Notes: generated from the letters alone by a model not told the origin. Positions 11,901 through 21,904 are shown, counted from the stretch's first letter. The stretch: 64,000 nucleotides of DNA from Anniella stebbinsi (GCA_029215795.1 JARDYH010000007.1:60814763-60878762); one strand, 5' to 3'. Numbers and translations are program-made.

Positions 11901-14900
11901 GAGTCTGAAGGAACTGAGCCATCTAATCCAACCCACTGGTCAAGGAGGAATCTAGAACAGTGTGCTCCAGATGTGTCTGACTACAAACCACATCATCCCC
12001 AGCAAGCATGGCCATTGAGTTAAGTTCTGCCTTTTAACTCTTTTGACACCCCTCACCCACTGCAAATGCGTGGGCAGATCAGTTGCTCTCAATTCAGAAA
12101 ATAGAACCATTGTTCTTAATACCTATGCAAGACCAGGGACGTTGCAGCATGCTAGCCTTTGATTAAAAAAGTAATCATTTTTTTAAAAAAAAAACCTTAA
12201 GGGAAAAAATAAAAACAAGGAGAGCCCAGCTTTGGGTCACCACTGCAGGGCTATTCAGATTCTAACGGGAGAAGCGATATGCCCAAAACATTCGAACGAG
12301 AGAAGCGATATGCCCAAATTCTCTGGTCTCAACCACAGCTCCCATAAGTCTGTTTTTGACTGGCGGCTGTGCTATTCCTGGCTCTTTCTCGAACCCGGGG
12401 CTCACTTTGTAGGGCATGGACTCGAAGAAGATGGAGGTGGCCGAGATCTTCTTCTTGTCTGTCATGAAGCCGTGCGTCAGGTGACCCCCGTCGGGCAAAT
12501 CCAAGCCCATGATCCGCCCGTGGGGCTCTACTAGCGCGGTGTAGACGGCAAAGTTTGCAGGAGACCCTGAAACAGAAACGGGAGCCCTGACTGAGCACAG
12601 GCAGAAGCAGCCAGCTGAAATTCGGCCTACTTAGTCTGATGAAAACAACCTTATTTATTTATTTATTTATTTATAGCACCCCCAACAGGCAAGGGTGATT
12701 TACAAAGTACAAATGGATAGGTCTCTGCCCCAAGGAGCTACAATCTAAAAGATTTGATAGAGGAAGGGAGGAGAGAGAGTGGTGGAGGTAAGTAGTGGGA
12801 AAATATGCATTTATTTCAGTTACACACATTTTTAGGGCTGGTTACAGTAGGTCAGGGGTGTTGAACCTCAGGCCCGTGGATCACCTCTAGCCCCTGAGGT
12901 CCCAATCCACTCCTGGGGTTCACCAGATGGCTATGCCTCCTTGCCCAGCCACCAATTGCTTGTGGCTGCTTTTGCACCTCCCCCCCCCCCCCCCCCATCT
13001 AAAAGGTTTCAATGCCTCTCCTAAAAGCTTAGTTACAGTCAGGAAGAGCTTCATGCTACTATGCTGGATTTCTGGGTGTTTTGGCCCCAACTTCATTGCC
13101 TTCTGCCCACCACGGAAAGGTGGGATTGGAGGAAGAATTTGAAGGAAGGCTATTTATTTATTACATTTATATACCGCCCCATAGCTGAAGCTCTCTGGGC
13201 GGTTCACAAAAATTAAAAACATTGAACATTTAAAAACCAATATACAAAAAGTAAAACTATAAAAGCTTAAAAAGAAACTACGTATCATTTAAAGCTGTCC
13301 AGGGGTCAGTTAATTCCTGCCACCTAGCTTTAAAGGCCAAATGTAAACTGCCCAGAGAGCTTCGGCTATGGGGCGGTATACAAATGTAATAAATAAATAA
13401 ATAAATGAACCATTACAGGTGTGAATCCATCTAACACGTCTGAGCTTTCATGTTTTTAACAGTTGTAGGAGGGCGGCGGGACTGATCCTGATTTGGACCA
13501 TGGCATGCAGGGAAGGTTAGCCCTTCCCCTCTGTGTCATGGTCTCCATGAAAATCCCTCCCATCCCAAATCCAGAACTGCTATCCACCCAGGGAGGAAAT
13601 CTCCTGTTGGTGCCAAGAGGAGGTTCCCTCCCAGTGGAGAACAAACAACATTGGATTTTCATCAGCCCTGCAAGGAAGGGGAAGGGTTACACCTTCCCTC
13701 TTTGTATGATGTAGGCCTGATCTGATATCTTCCCTATACTTCACAAATGATCCGATGTCTGCCCTACGTACCCCATAGCTGCTATTTAAAAAAACCAAAA
13801 CTATTTCATGCATTCGCACATTTAACGTCGCCTCGTGTTTGGGGCTACATTTCTCTCCTGTGCACCTCAATGCTTGTAGAGTTTGAGGCTCAAAGGGGTT
13901 GTTTTTGGAATTTGATAAGCATTCCCCACCTTCTGATTCATGGCCCAGTTGCCTTAGATGTGAGGAACAGCTTATGATAATGGGGGTGATTTACACAGAG
14001 CCGTCCACCTACATGATGCTTTACAAAGAACCAGAGGAAAGATCTCTGCCCCAAGAGGCTTACAATTGATATCAATAGGTCCCCATAGATGAGCCATGGC
14101 TATCCACAGCCCTCAATGCCCAATTCAAGGATTAGTCTCGGAGTACCTGAGTAGGGTTGGACATTGACTCCCCATTTCTGGGGGTCTAACCCATAAGCCT
14201 CTAGTGCTCTCTTCTGACACAGCCTTTCCAGCTCATCTACAAACTCTGTCCCGCCATAGTATCTAACATGAAAAGAGAAAGAGGTTTTTAGTACTTTAAT
14301 ATTCACTGATGTTATCGGCTCTTTTAAATTATCTACCTGCTTCTTGGAAACGAACAAACGGTCAGCGTAAATGGATTCTCCATGCCCTTTGACAGCTAAA
14401 AGACTGATATTACAACACTGGAAAGGTAAAAACTCAACTCGTATAATGCAACAGATTGAGGCCCTTACAATGCTTTCAATATTTGAATACGTGGCGTATA
14501 GATGCCATCTTTGAATGGATTCTTATTTAGACATCTGTCTGCTTATGTATTATTGTTAGAAAACTGTATTTTCAAACATATGCATTTAATTTGCATTCAA
14601 TGATATAAAAATAAATAAATAAATATATATATATATTTGGAAATGGCTATAAAGCAGGAAGAATTTTTGTTCCTTGACCCAACCCAGAGAAAGTCCATGG
14701 TATCAGACTGCCATCTTTTGGTAGGAAGGCAGGGTATAAATCAAATTATATGAATAAATCAGAACCAGCTAGAAGAATATGCCATCAGAGATGTGGATCT
14801 TAGGCCTTTGATGGGCATCAGAGAGCTGGATTTGTATCTTTTTTTAAAAAAAAGATAAGCGCAGTAGCTACGTTAGGCCAGAGGCACCACAGAACACTTG

Positions 14901-16111
14901 CATACTTTTCAAAACTCCCCATAGCAAACAGAGAGGCATAATAGCCACCCCTTTTATTCACCAGCTGTTAAAACCTTCCCCTTACCCCCAGGAAGTAGAG
15001 TAAGAAATTGCAACCATATGGTGACTGAATGCTTCCATATGCTGACTTGGCCTTGTGTGAATCAACTCCTCTATAAAGACATCGCTGGAATGATAATTAT
15101 ATCAGGAGGATCAAGATCAGCCTTCCCCAACCTGGATCCCTCCCAATGGGGTGGGCTACAACTCCCATGATCCTCAGCTGTGGATGATGGGAGTTGCAGT
15201 CCATCCCATTGATTGGACATTGGGTTGAGAAAAGCTGATCTAGAGACAACTCTGGGCCTTTTGGACAAAGAGTCTGACCTGGTACCAGGACGAAAGTCCA
15301 CGCACATTCGCAAGCAAACAGAGGACACCCAAGGAGTTAAATAAAAAACCAGCGAAACTGACGAGACGCCCCTTTCACAGGCATCAGTGAGAGCTGAGTA
15401 GAAGAGACCTTGCTTTGCATGCAGAATGTCTCAAATTCAATCCCCGGCACCTCCAGGTAGAGCTAGGAAGGACTCCTGTATCAAACCCTGGCGAGCCATG
15501 ACTGCCAGTCAGTGTCGACAATACTGGGCTAGATGGACCAAGGGTCTGACTCAGTACAAGGCAGCTTCCTGCGTTCCTATGAACTGAAAAGCATTTCAGT
15601 TTTAAGTCTTCGGTTACCTAAATGTACGTATGAGCCCTGCAAGGCATTGACGAGGTTGAGACGGACAGTGGTGCCGTGGTAAATTCTGAAGTGCAGCCAC
15701 TCATCGGGACAGCCCCCATAGGCACGCCCCCAAGGAGAGCCCCAAAACTTCAGACAGCTGTGTTGATCCCTATCAACAAACCAGCTCTAACCGTTTTTGT
15801 CTCCAACAGGAGCAGGTCTTTAGGAAAGCTAATGGGGCTTCGTTGCTCATTGCAGACCAAGCTATCCCAAAACATTTTGCATGACAACACGGAATCATAT
15901 ATTGTTGTGGGGAAAACTCATTACTCCGTTCCTGCCAGCTATTGTGAGAATTTCAGCTCTCAGAGGAAACGGGATCAAAATGTGCCAGCCTGCATCCCTG
16001 TGAGCTGTGACTCCACTCCACTACTGGACTAGGAGCCGCATGGAGCAACAAAGCCTCATCTCATCCTGCTAACAGAAGCCTCTTCATCAGCATGCCCATC
16101 ATCTACAATTA

Positions 16112-16152
<41 letters not shown>

Positions 16153-17801
16153 CGCCTTTTTCCCAATACTGGGACTCAAGGCAGTTTACGAGATTAAAAC
16201 ATATACAATTAAAACATATAGTTATAAATGTACAAAAGTTAAAATAGAATTAAATCTATTTAAATAAATTTAAAAAGCAAATCACAATTGAACAGCCCAA
16301 TACATTAACACAGGTCCAGAGTATTCGCAAAGTATTATTAAATGGAACCCAGAGACTTTTGCTTGGCACAGGCGAACAAGCTCCGTCGTGCCTTGAACTC
16401 AAATCCTCCTCCCTCCCTGCCCCACCTCCGGTACCCACCTTTGCCCCGGGTATCCCTCTGAATATTTATTGTTGAGGCAGGAGCCCAGGGCCTCCAGGAC
16501 AGCTCGGCTGGCAAAGTTCTCCGACGCGATCAGCTCCAGGCCCAGCCTCTGGCGACGCTTCTCCTTTTTGATGATGTCGTGCACCTTTGCAAGACAGGAT
16601 AACACACGCTGGTTGTATCTGTGCAAAGCTTTGAAGGGTTGCGCTTATTTATTAATCAAATGCATATCTCGGCTTTCCATTAAAAACGGCGTTCAAGGAA
16701 GCTAATGATAAAATACAGATGAAGGAACGAAGATATAATGAAAACAGTAAAAACTCATTGGCAAGAAATAGAACATAATCCATCAGCTTAAAGCAGGGGT
16801 GCGAGACCTGAGGCCCACGGGCCAAATCCGGCCCATCTTGGATCCTAATCCGGCCCTTTGGGTTTCCCCACATGGCCATGTGCCTTCCCACCAGTCATTT
16901 GGTATCTACCAGGCTTGTGCACTGTATTTCTTTCCTCCACTCTAAAAGGTTGAAATTCCTCTCCTAAAGCTTAGTTACTGGCTACCCCCAAACAGTTAGC
17001 ATTTGGGGGTAAGGAGTGGGGTTCCCCAGCAATCCTTATTCTCCAAGGTATTTCAACTGCATGCCTTTCCTCCAGAGTTTGGTTTTTACGCTGCTCTTTT
17101 ATATTTCTTACTATTGTGTTGCATTAATATATTTAAATTCTTGCTGTATTGTATTTTATATATTTTGTTGTGTGCTGACCTGGGGAATCTTTTTCAAAGG
17201 GCAGGAAATCTGCCCTCCGGATGTTTTGAACTATAGTTCCCATAATCCCTGATCCTTCATTAGGCTGCCTGGGGCCCAGGAGAGCTGTAGTCCAAAACCT
17301 GGTGCCTTACCCCTATACTGAACAAAGAAATCACAACACCCCTGTAAGGTAAACCTGTATTGCTATTATTCCTATATTGTGCACGGTGGCCAGAGGCTGA
17401 GAGGCAGGGGGTTATCCAAGCTCCGGAACACGAAGCTCTCATTGCATCGTAGTCCGTGCGGGAGGTTGAAAAGGGACTAAATTTGGAAGGGTTACATCAC
17501 AGAGAGCTGGAATGCTCTCAATGAATGTCACAACGCTAAAAAGTCAACGACTCCTCCCGCCTTCTGCTGCTCCCCTGCCTTTGGTGGCTCAGAACTGCTG
17601 ATGGCAAATGGAAAAAGTCCCGTCCTTCTATTTCTTCTTCCAGAATCGATGCCATCCACTCCCTCTTGACGTCACCTCCCAAACAAGAAGCCCGCTTACC
17701 TCCGGATCGTTGCTGTCCAGCGGTTCCATCACCATCTTATTATGAGAGACCCAGAGCGCCTTCGTTCCGTGTTCTCCGCCGGCACTGGTGTGGTTGGCCA
17801 T
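5737..17801 (-). CDS. SHMT1: SHMT1, cytosolic serine hydroxymethyltransferase (eleven coding exons)
   Basis: PLP enzyme converting serine and tetrahydrofolate to glycine and 5,10-methylene-tetrahydrofolate in the cytosol. Coding exons in transcript order: 17801-17700, 16584-16439, 14262-14147, 12566-12406, 11440-11359, 10876-10664, 9982-9866, 9078-8956, 8102-7986, 6757-6647, 5909-5737. All junctions are GT-AG and phases agree, giving 486 residues against 483 in human SHMT1. The PLP-binding lysine is K259 in [11 protein letters not shown]230 and H233 lie in MADMAHISG, and the tetramer and substrate motifs LIASENFAS and YYGGTEF are present. The start is the first in-frame ATG after the exon's splice acceptor. 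The N-terminus matches cytosolic SHMT1 with no mitochondrial leader, so SHMT2 is unlikely. No frame break was found. A CCAAT-rich promoter lies near 21.4-21.6 kb. Confidence 0.97.
6130..6340 (-). repeat. hAT-like MITE copy in an SHMT1 intron
   Basis: Shares its interior (for example the segment from TTAGCTTAAAGCTCTCGCTG) with 10385-10610 and, more weakly, 18425-18690. It belongs to a family in this window whose ends read like CAGGGGTGTTGAACCTC. The intron 5910-6646 holds nothing else recognisable. Confidence 0.5.
6647..6757 (-). CDS. SHMT1: SHMT1 coding exon 10 (residues 393-430)
   Basis: Encodes [20 protein letters not shown] (the folate and substrate carboxylate-binding arginine region) and [12 protein letters not shown]. 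Acceptor 6758-6759, GTAGG donor just below 6647. Confidence 0.96.
7145..7340 (+). repeat. tRNA-derived SINE, family A
   Basis: Contains a degenerate pol III B-box region after GCATGCAGAAGGTCCCA and the family tail (GGACTGTTGGTCCAGCTCAGT). It matches copies at 15390 (plus), 47125 (minus) and 50925 (plus). Confidence 0.65.
7588..7602. repeat. (C)15 homopolymer
   Basis: Fifteen consecutive C. One of about a dozen long C runs on this strand. Confidence 0.95.
7745..7955 (+). mobile_element. CR1 LINE 3' end
   Basis: Typical CR1 3' terminus: GGGTTGGACTCGATGGCC followed by a pyrimidine stretch and the octamer tail CTATGATTCTATGA. Lies in an SHMT1 intron, opposite to the gene. Confidence 0.85.
7986..8102 (-). 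CDS. SHMT1: SHMT1 coding exon 9 (residues 354-393)
   Basis: Encodes [20 protein letters not shown] and [12 protein letters not shown]. Acceptor 8103-8104, GTGAG donor 7981-7985. Confidence 0.96.
8238..8292 (+). repeat. Half of hairpin MITE family H1
   Basis: Right arm only: GGGAGTTGTAGTCCAACACA followed by CTGGAGGGCACC. The same arm occurs in the complete hairpin at 56636-56746. Confidence 0.65.
8321..8437. repeat. Hairpin MITE family H2
   Basis: Inverted ends: TTAGGGTGCAATCC on the left and GGATTGCACCCTTA on the right, with matching inner arms around the AGAAAAA core. Related copies at 27388-27477 and, as a half, 22025-22088. Confidence 0.75.
8490..8620 (-). repeat. LINE 3' tail fragment
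   Basis: Starts with ATTTATTTAAAACATTTTTA and a short GC-containing segment, the reversed 3' end seen in many LINE tails here. Fragment only, in an SHMT1 intron. Confidence 0.45.
8956..9078 (-). CDS. SHMT1: SHMT1 coding exon 8 (residues 313-354)
   Basis: Encodes [20 protein letters not shown] through GFGYHIVTG. Acceptor 9079-9080, GTAAG donor 8951-8955. Confidence 0.95.
9262..9690 (+). mobile_element. L3/CR1-type LINE 3' fragment
   Basis: Carries the L3-like sequence GGAAGGACTTCTTCACACAG, the stretch around GTGTGCACCAATTGG, CTGGACTAGATGGACCCTCG, and the tail TTCCTATGTTCTTA. The same family occurs reversed at 49113-49645 and as shorter copies at 22560, 44690 and 63690. Confidence 0.8.
9866..9982 (-). 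CDS. SHMT1: SHMT1 coding exon 7 (residues 274-313)
   Basis: Encodes [19 protein letters not shown] and [17 protein letters not shown], the conserved loop at the tetramer core. Acceptor 9983-9984, GTGAG donor 9861-9865. Confidence 0.96.
10170..10248 (+). repeat. Half of hairpin MITE family H1
   Basis: Right-arm sequence: GGGAGTCATAGTCCAGAACG then TCTGGAGGGATGG. Left arm degraded. Confidence 0.5.
10255..10612 (-). repeat. hAT-like MITE copy
   Basis: Interior TTAGTTTAAAGCTCTTGCTG matches 6130-6340. The far end GGAGGGCTGGATTTG followed by GGGTCCCACAC is the reversed end of the family. It fills most of the SHMT1 intron 9983-10663. Confidence 0.5.
10664..10876 (-). CDS. SHMT1: SHMT1 coding exon 6 with the PLP lysine (residues 203-274)
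   Basis: Carries [19 protein letters not shown], the MADMAHISG motif with D230 and H233, and [11 protein letters not shown] with the Schiff-base lysine K259. Acceptor AG at 10877-10878, donor at 10659-10663. Confidence 0.97.
11359..11440 (-). CDS. SHMT1: SHMT1 coding exon 5 (residues 176-203)
   Basis: An 82-base exon reading [17 protein letters not shown] to PKLIIAG. It is too short to show as a long open frame but phases match both neighbours. GTGAG donor at 11354-11358. Confidence 0.94.
11884..11950 (-). mobile_element. CR1 LINE 3' terminus, short
   Basis: Reversed CR1 end: GATAGGATCATAGGATTTCA then GAAGGAACTGAGCCATCTAA and TCCAACCC. Short fragment in the SHMT1 intron 11441-12405. Confidence 0.65.
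12406..12566 (-). CDS. SHMT1: SHMT1 coding exon 4 (residues 122-175)
   Basis: Encodes [20 protein letters not shown], then [12 protein letters not shown] and [12 protein letters not shown]. Acceptor at 12567-12568, GTGAG donor at 12401-12405. Confidence 0.96.
12653..12790 (-). repeat. LINE 3' tail with (TTTA)n
   Basis: TTTA repeats followed by GATTTACAAAGTACAAATGG and TCTCTGCCCCAAGGAGC. The same non-repeat segment recurs at about 13985-14070, so this is an interspersed family. Confidence 0.55.
12850..13115 (+). repeat. hAT-like MITE copy
   Basis: Starts GTCAGGGGTGTTGAACCTCA, the best-preserved family end in the window. Shared interior CTCTCCTAAAAGCTTAGTTA matches 16795-17015. Contains (C)17 at 12980-12996. 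The CAGGGG end suggests hAT ancestry. Confidence 0.6.
13151..13404. repeat. Inverted pair of LINE 3' tails
   Basis: Left part (13151-13208) reads TTTATATACCGCCCCATAGC; right part (13336-13404) carries the reverse complement, ending in AATAAATAAATAA. Each is the 3' tail found complete at 53105-53577. The intron 12567-14146 otherwise has no recognised feature. Confidence 0.75.
14147..14262 (-). CDS. SHMT1: SHMT1 coding exon 3 (residues 83-122)
   Basis: Encodes [19 protein letters not shown] and [10 protein letters not shown], part of the substrate pocket. Flanked by an AG acceptor at 14263-14264 and a GT donor just below 14147. Confidence 0.95.
15112..15242. repeat. Hairpin MITE family H1
   Basis: Outer ends GATCAGCCTTCCCCAACC and GGTTGAGAAAAGCTGATC are inverted, as are inner arms ACAACTCCCATGATCC and GGATGATGGGAGTTGCAGT. 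A foldback element in an SHMT1 intron. Confidence 0.75.
15390..15590 (+). repeat. tRNA-derived SINE, family A
   Basis: B-box-like TCAAATTCAATCCCCGGCAC after TTTGCATGCAGAATGTC, then the family body and tail: TGGGCTAGATGGACCAAGGG, AAGGCAGCTTCCTGCGTTCC. Confidence 0.75.
16108..16262 (-). repeat. LINE 3' tail with (ATT)n microsatellite
   Basis: (ATT)n over about 16108-16151, then CCGCCTTTTTCCCAATACTG and an A-rich segment. The same tail is at 22918-23110. Reverse orientation of a LINE 3' end. Confidence 0.65.
16439..16584 (-). CDS. SHMT1: SHMT1 coding exon 2 (residues 35-83)
   Basis: Encodes VHDIIKKE through LIASENFAS and SEGYPGQR, the conserved N-terminal part of the PLP fold. Acceptor AG at 16585-16586, donor GTGGG at 16434-16438, phase 2 at its end. 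Confidence 0.95.
16795..17015 (+). repeat. hAT-like MITE copy
   Basis: Starts AGCAGGGGTGCGAGACCTGA, continues GGCCAAATCCGGCCC. Interior CTCTCCTAAAGCTTAGTTAC is shared with 12850-13115. Confidence 0.6.
17200..17310. repeat. Hairpin MITE family H1, diverged
   Basis: Left arm TGCCCTCCGGATGTTTTGAA; right arm includes AGAGCTGTAGTCCAAAACCT. It shares the arm consensus with the complete copy at 56636-56746. Confidence 0.6.
17700..17801 (-). CDS. SHMT1: SHMT1 coding exon 1 (residues 1-34)
   Basis: Begins at ATG 17801 and reads MANHTSAGG at the N-terminus. The exon extends 5' as UTR to an AG acceptor at 17825-17826. It ends at a GTAAG donor (17695-17699) in phase 0. Confidence 0.93.
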
Positions 17802-18054
17802 GGCAGTATGAGGTTGTAGGGTGTCTGGAAAGAAAGGGAGAGGAATTGTAGAAGAATTCCAAGTCCTTAAAAAAAGAAGAAATATGCTATCCAAAGGGAC
17901 AACAGCTTCTTTTAGACTTTTTATCTGAGAAGTGCTGATCTCTGTCCTCAAATCGTCGTCACTGGTTCTGGGGGGTGGGAAATGGTTTCTCTCAAGCCAT
18001 TTTGCAACCTAGAATGAGTTTAGCCACGAGTGACATCCCTCATAAAGGAGCGCC

Positions 18055-18121
18055 TCAACCCATTTAATTACTTTATTTATTACATTTATATCCCACCTTT
18101 TCTCCAAGGAGCCCAAGGTAG
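18055..18121 (-). repeat. 3' tail of a family B SINE
   Basis: TTTATTACATTTATATCCCA then TCCAAGGAGCCCAAGGTA. Only the tail remains. Confidence 0.55.
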
Positions 18122-18424
18122 ATGGAAAAGTCCTGGCAGAATATGATCATGTTGGCCAGAACCTGTCAACAATCTCGCTGCCCCCTTTTGGACCAGCCCC
18201 ACGTATATTCAGATGCCCATGCGCATGAAAGAATAGGCCGGCCGGATCAGAGTCCTGCACACCATTTCCTGCAGTGTCCCACCAGATGCTCTAATTGGAA
18301 GCCCATGAGCAGGTCAGGAAGCCAACAATCCATGCTTTCCCCTCCAGGAACTGATATTCAGCGGTATACTGCCTCTGTACATGGAGGATTCATGGAGCAG
18401 TAATGGCTAAGGAGGCATGTTGAA

Positions 18425-18690
18425 CCTTCCTGCAGCTCACAGGCCGAATTCGAGGTTGGACAACCTCCCAGGGGCCGCAAAGCCAAAAATACCAGATGCT
18501 TTTAACTTAAAGCTGTTAGTAACTGAGCCATAGGAGCGCCATCTCAACCTTTTAGAATGGATCCAGGAGATCACTACACCATCAGGGGGCGTGGCTATCT
18601 GGGGACCTGAAGTGGATGGTAACTGGGACTCCAGGAAGGGCCGGATTTGGTCTGTGGGCTGAAGGTTTCACACCCTTGAGCTAAGGGGAA
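18425..18690 (-). repeat. hAT-like MITE copy
   Basis: Interior TTTTAACTTAAAGCTGTTAG matches the copies at 6130 and 10385. The far end AAGGGCCGGATTTGGTCTG is the reversed family end. Confidence 0.5.
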
Positions 18691-19214
18691 CATAAGAGTC
18701 CTGAACAAAATCAGATCTAAGCTCCTTCTGTTCTAGTATCCTCAGGACATGAGCGCAACAGCCGGTTGGTCGTAGCTCTCTAGTGACTTGTATTCAGCGG
18801 CATATGCTGCTTCTGGCCTCCTGAAACGCTGAAGTTGACCAACCGTCATGCTGGAAGTGAGACTGACGAGCCAGCCTGTGCAAGGCAACTCAAGACATCC
18901 CACATCTGCTGACCTCCATTTCCCACCATGACGGCTGTTGGAATTGCAGTCTAATGGGCACAAACAAAGCCAAGGCTGTCTTAAGGTGGGGGGAGGAAGA
19001 GAGGGGGAGAAACCCCCTCCAAGATAATCATTAATTCCTCAAGGATAGCAAAAGGCCATATGGAACCAATCCCCAATTGGGCAACTGCATGTCATTTGCA
19101 ATCGACAAATAGCTAAAGTCCATTTTGAAATACCGTCTAATGCCAAGAATGCTGTGAGCGTCAGAGGAGCCAAAAGCTAAACGTCTCTGCATGAAAACCA
19201 CTACAGTATGTCCC

Positions 19215-19548
19215 CAGGAAGTATTAAAACAAGAGTGTTCAACCTCAGGCCTGGGGGCCAAATCCGGCTCACCTGGATTACCAACCTGGCTTCCACAGAT
19301 GTCCACGCTCCCTTCTCCCCACCACCAACGCCAATGGTTTTGTGGTTTCCCTGGCACATTTCCCACAGACTAAAAGGCTTAGTAACGAGCAGTAAAGGCT
19401 TTTAGATAATATATATAGATATATGCTGGTATTTTTGTTAATTTTGACCCCGCCTGCTGTGCCTTTGCCCTCCCCCTTTAGCCCCGCCCACGAGCTTCTC
19501 TGAAACTAAATTTGGCCCTTGGACTCAAAGAGATTCAACCCCCCTGTA
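19215..19548 (+). repeat. hAT-like MITE, both ends visible
   Basis: Left end AGTGTTCAACCTCAGGCC and right end GATTCAACCCCCCTG form inverted termini of the CAGGGG type. About 330 bases, with no transposase coding. Confidence 0.6.
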
Positions 19549-19599
19549 ATACAAAGGTGACTTATCCTAGTTTCTCTGTTTGGCCTCACCCAGCGGCAT

Positions 19600-19890
19600 C
19601 ACGTAGGTGTTGAAAGGCGTGGAAGATGAGCGGGAACCTTGTGGAATCCCACAGCTCAAACGCCAAGGGGTTGAGCAGAAATCCCCAACACCTTTTCAAA
19701 ACCTACCCTGCAGGTAAGAGCAGGACCACTGCAGGGCCCTGACCACAACCCACCCAGCTGCTCCATCAAGATACCACGCTTGATACTATCGAAAGCTGCT
19801 GAGAGGTCAAGGAGAATGAACGGAGTCGGATTCTCTCGACAAAGGGCAACCAAGGCCGATCCAGTGCTCAACATTGGCCTAGAACCAGCT
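19600..19890 (-). mobile_element. Non-LTR reverse transcriptase fragment
   Basis: Minus-strand translation contains STGSALVAL and the palm-like motif FILLDLSAAFDSI followed by IL-EQLGGL. This is the conserved reverse transcriptase region of LINEs such as L2 or CR1. The fragment is about 80 residues long and ends abruptly. Confidence 0.7.
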
Positions 19891-19892
19891 TT

Positions 19893-20000
19893 GCCCTCCA
19901 AATGTGTTGGGTTACAGCTCCCATTATCCCCATATCAGCTGTGGATGATGGGGGTTGTAGTCCCACACCTTGAGGGCACCAGGTGGGGGGGGGCTGCTCT
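19893..20000. repeat. Hairpin MITE family H1
   Basis: Left arm GCCCTCCAAATGTGTTGGGT; right arm GGGGGTTGTAGTCCCACACC then TTGAGGGCACC. It abuts the LINE fragment at 19600-19890. Confidence 0.65.
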
Positions 20001-21339
20001 AAAGGGTGCTTCTTGAGAACTCCCTCCCATATTTAAGTACAGGTGAGATGTAAGCAAAGGTCACCTCTCTTCAGGAGCATCAGACCTCAGGAGAAGCTGC
20101 TGGTTCGGGTACAACTTTGGGGAACACTTCATGTACATTTTTCACACCAAAAGCACTTTCAATGTAGGAAACAAACCACGAGTCATGGTCACATGTGACA
20201 ACCACACTTTAAATATATATTCTTTCTTTATTCTTTGGGGAACTATCTACCGCACTCTCTCAAGCCGGACTGTACAATGAGCACAGTAGGAATGTCACCT
20301 GATTAAACTCATCTTAGCCAATAAATCATATAAGTTTCAGTTGATTAATCTACTGATTACATTTATATTTGGGTAAAAATAATATTTTGGAAGCAAGAAC
20401 CAGACTCTCCTTTTGTTTGTTAGCGGATGGACACGTATTTCTTAGGAAGCATCCTTAGAAAATGATGACAGCCATCTGCAGTTTTTTTTAAAGAATTTAT
20501 GTTGGTAATAACGTATTTTTAATTTGCTGCCTGATCAATTAAGGGCAATCTTTTAGGGGTGGGGTGTTTCTGTTTTTTGTAAATTAATCTATCCAGTTAA
20601 ACTCTGCAGCCCTGATTTAAAGGGAGGAAACAGCAGCTTGATTACCCCTTCATCATTATAGCGTATTTAGGGTCATGGGCCTGGAAAGGGGCCAGTTGGA
20701 GTATCCCAGGAAGAGGAGGGCTGCAATCCTATATGGCCTTCCATAGGAGTAAGCACCATTGAACTCAGTGGGAATTACTTCTGAGTAAACATGCTTAGAA
20801 TTACACTGCATGGGACTTTTGCTGGATACTGGATATTAATTTGAATGGTCTTTGATATCAATTTGATGGCATGTGGAGGATTGTGATAGGGAAAAGACAG
20901 TCTGTTCTAGAAAAATGCTATCAAGTGCAAGATCTAAACTCCACTGTTCTCTTGCTAGACCCAGCAAGACCCAACTGCATGAAAAACCTTCACATCTCAG
21001 TTGCAAAGTGTATCCAGTACTATTCTGTCTCCAACAGACTAATTTCCCTCAGATCAACCTTGTTGCCAAAGCAACGAACTTTCTGTAGTCCGGGGCTAAA
21101 AGACGACACTCGTTGCTTTTCCTGAGAGAGCTCCTGGGCCTTTAAGGCTGCAAATGCAAACAGGTGTAGCTTTCCCTGGCGGGTGGGAGGGAGCAGGCTT
21201 CACCTGTTGAATTTCCTCCTGTCGTACATCTGTCGAATGTAGGGGAAAATAAACAGGCAACCAGAAGCGGGCCCATAAGAGCCAGTGATCTTGGAAAGGG
21301 GGAAAATGCAGCCCTCCCCCCCCACTCCCCCATACTTAC

Positions 21340-21430
21340 TGGATCCCTCAAAGCACCCTCCACGCGCTGCAAAGTCCCCGTTAAGAAAGGACTTTCCCTC
21401 TTTTACCGCGGGGCTTAAATCGTCAAGGCC
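21340..21430 (-). other. SHMT1: Candidate SHMT1 untranslated exon 1
   Basis: On the minus strand a strong splice donor (GTAAGTATG, 21331-21339) follows a GC-rich leader, just downstream of the CCAAT-rich segment. No ATG-led frame joins it to the first coding exon, so it would be 5' UTR. The transcription start is not determined. Confidence 0.5.
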
Positions 21431-21680
21431 AAGCCCGCACGAGGAATGGAACGTTCAGCACCGTCTGCCCCGCGTCTCACCCAATCAGCGCGCTCCGGAG
21501 GATTCCACCGTAGGGGGGGGGCACAGCCAATCCGGAGAAAGCGACCCGGGCCTCCCTTTTCTGCCTTACACGCCATTGGTTGAGGGCGCCCAGGCTCGTT
21601 TCAGACGGCGCAGCGCGCGGGCAGCGCACGCCTTTGTCTCCGGGATCGCCTTTGGCCAAATAGATGGGTGGAGCCGGCGG
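21390..21680 (-). promoter_or_regulatory. SHMT1: SHMT1 CpG-rich promoter
   Basis: GC- and CpG-rich block with three CCAAT boxes: plus strand at 21481-21485 and 21527-21531, minus strand at 21575-21579 (ATTGG on plus). No clear TATA box. Its position 5' of the candidate exon 1 fits a housekeeping promoter. It may be bidirectional. Confidence 0.65.
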
Positions 21681-21904
21681 GGGAGAATGCTGAATCCGCT
21701 TGAGTGTTGCAATTTTTGGCAGCTCAGGCTAAGTGCTTCTGAGTATATGCAGAGTGTTGTTTTTTTCCTGAGCAGATTTAAAAAAAAAAAAAAACCAATG
21801 ATCTAAGGTAGAAATGTTCCTGGTCATGTTCAGAGTGCCTTTCCCTTCCGACAGAAAGCAGTTTTTTTAAAAAAGAAAAAAGCAATACTTATTTTATTTA
21901 GATT

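Larger units (their letters stand above)
14263..16438 (-). other. SHMT1 intron 3 contents
   Basis: Holds an AT-rich stretch near 14570-14640, a hairpin MITE (15112-15242), a tRNA-derived SINE (15390-15590) and a LINE tail with an (ATT) microsatellite (16108-16262). The rest is unrecognised and has no coding signal. Confidence 0.6.
17825..21339 (-). other. SHMT1 first intron (between untranslated exon 1 and the ATG exon)
   Basis: Contains a SINE tail (18055-18121), two hAT-like MITEs, a non-LTR reverse transcriptase fragment (19600-19890), a hairpin MITE (19893-20000) and, at 20728-20815, a short repeat beginning GGCTGCAATCCTATATGG that recurs near 23478 and 39360. 20050-20700 is AT-rich and unrecognised. 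The 5' boundary depends on the exon 1 prediction. Confidence 0.5.

Noticed and set aside
21285..21806. A 173-codon plus-strand open frame
   Set aside because: It covers the GC-rich SHMT1 promoter and candidate exon 1 on the opposite strand; no recognisable domain.
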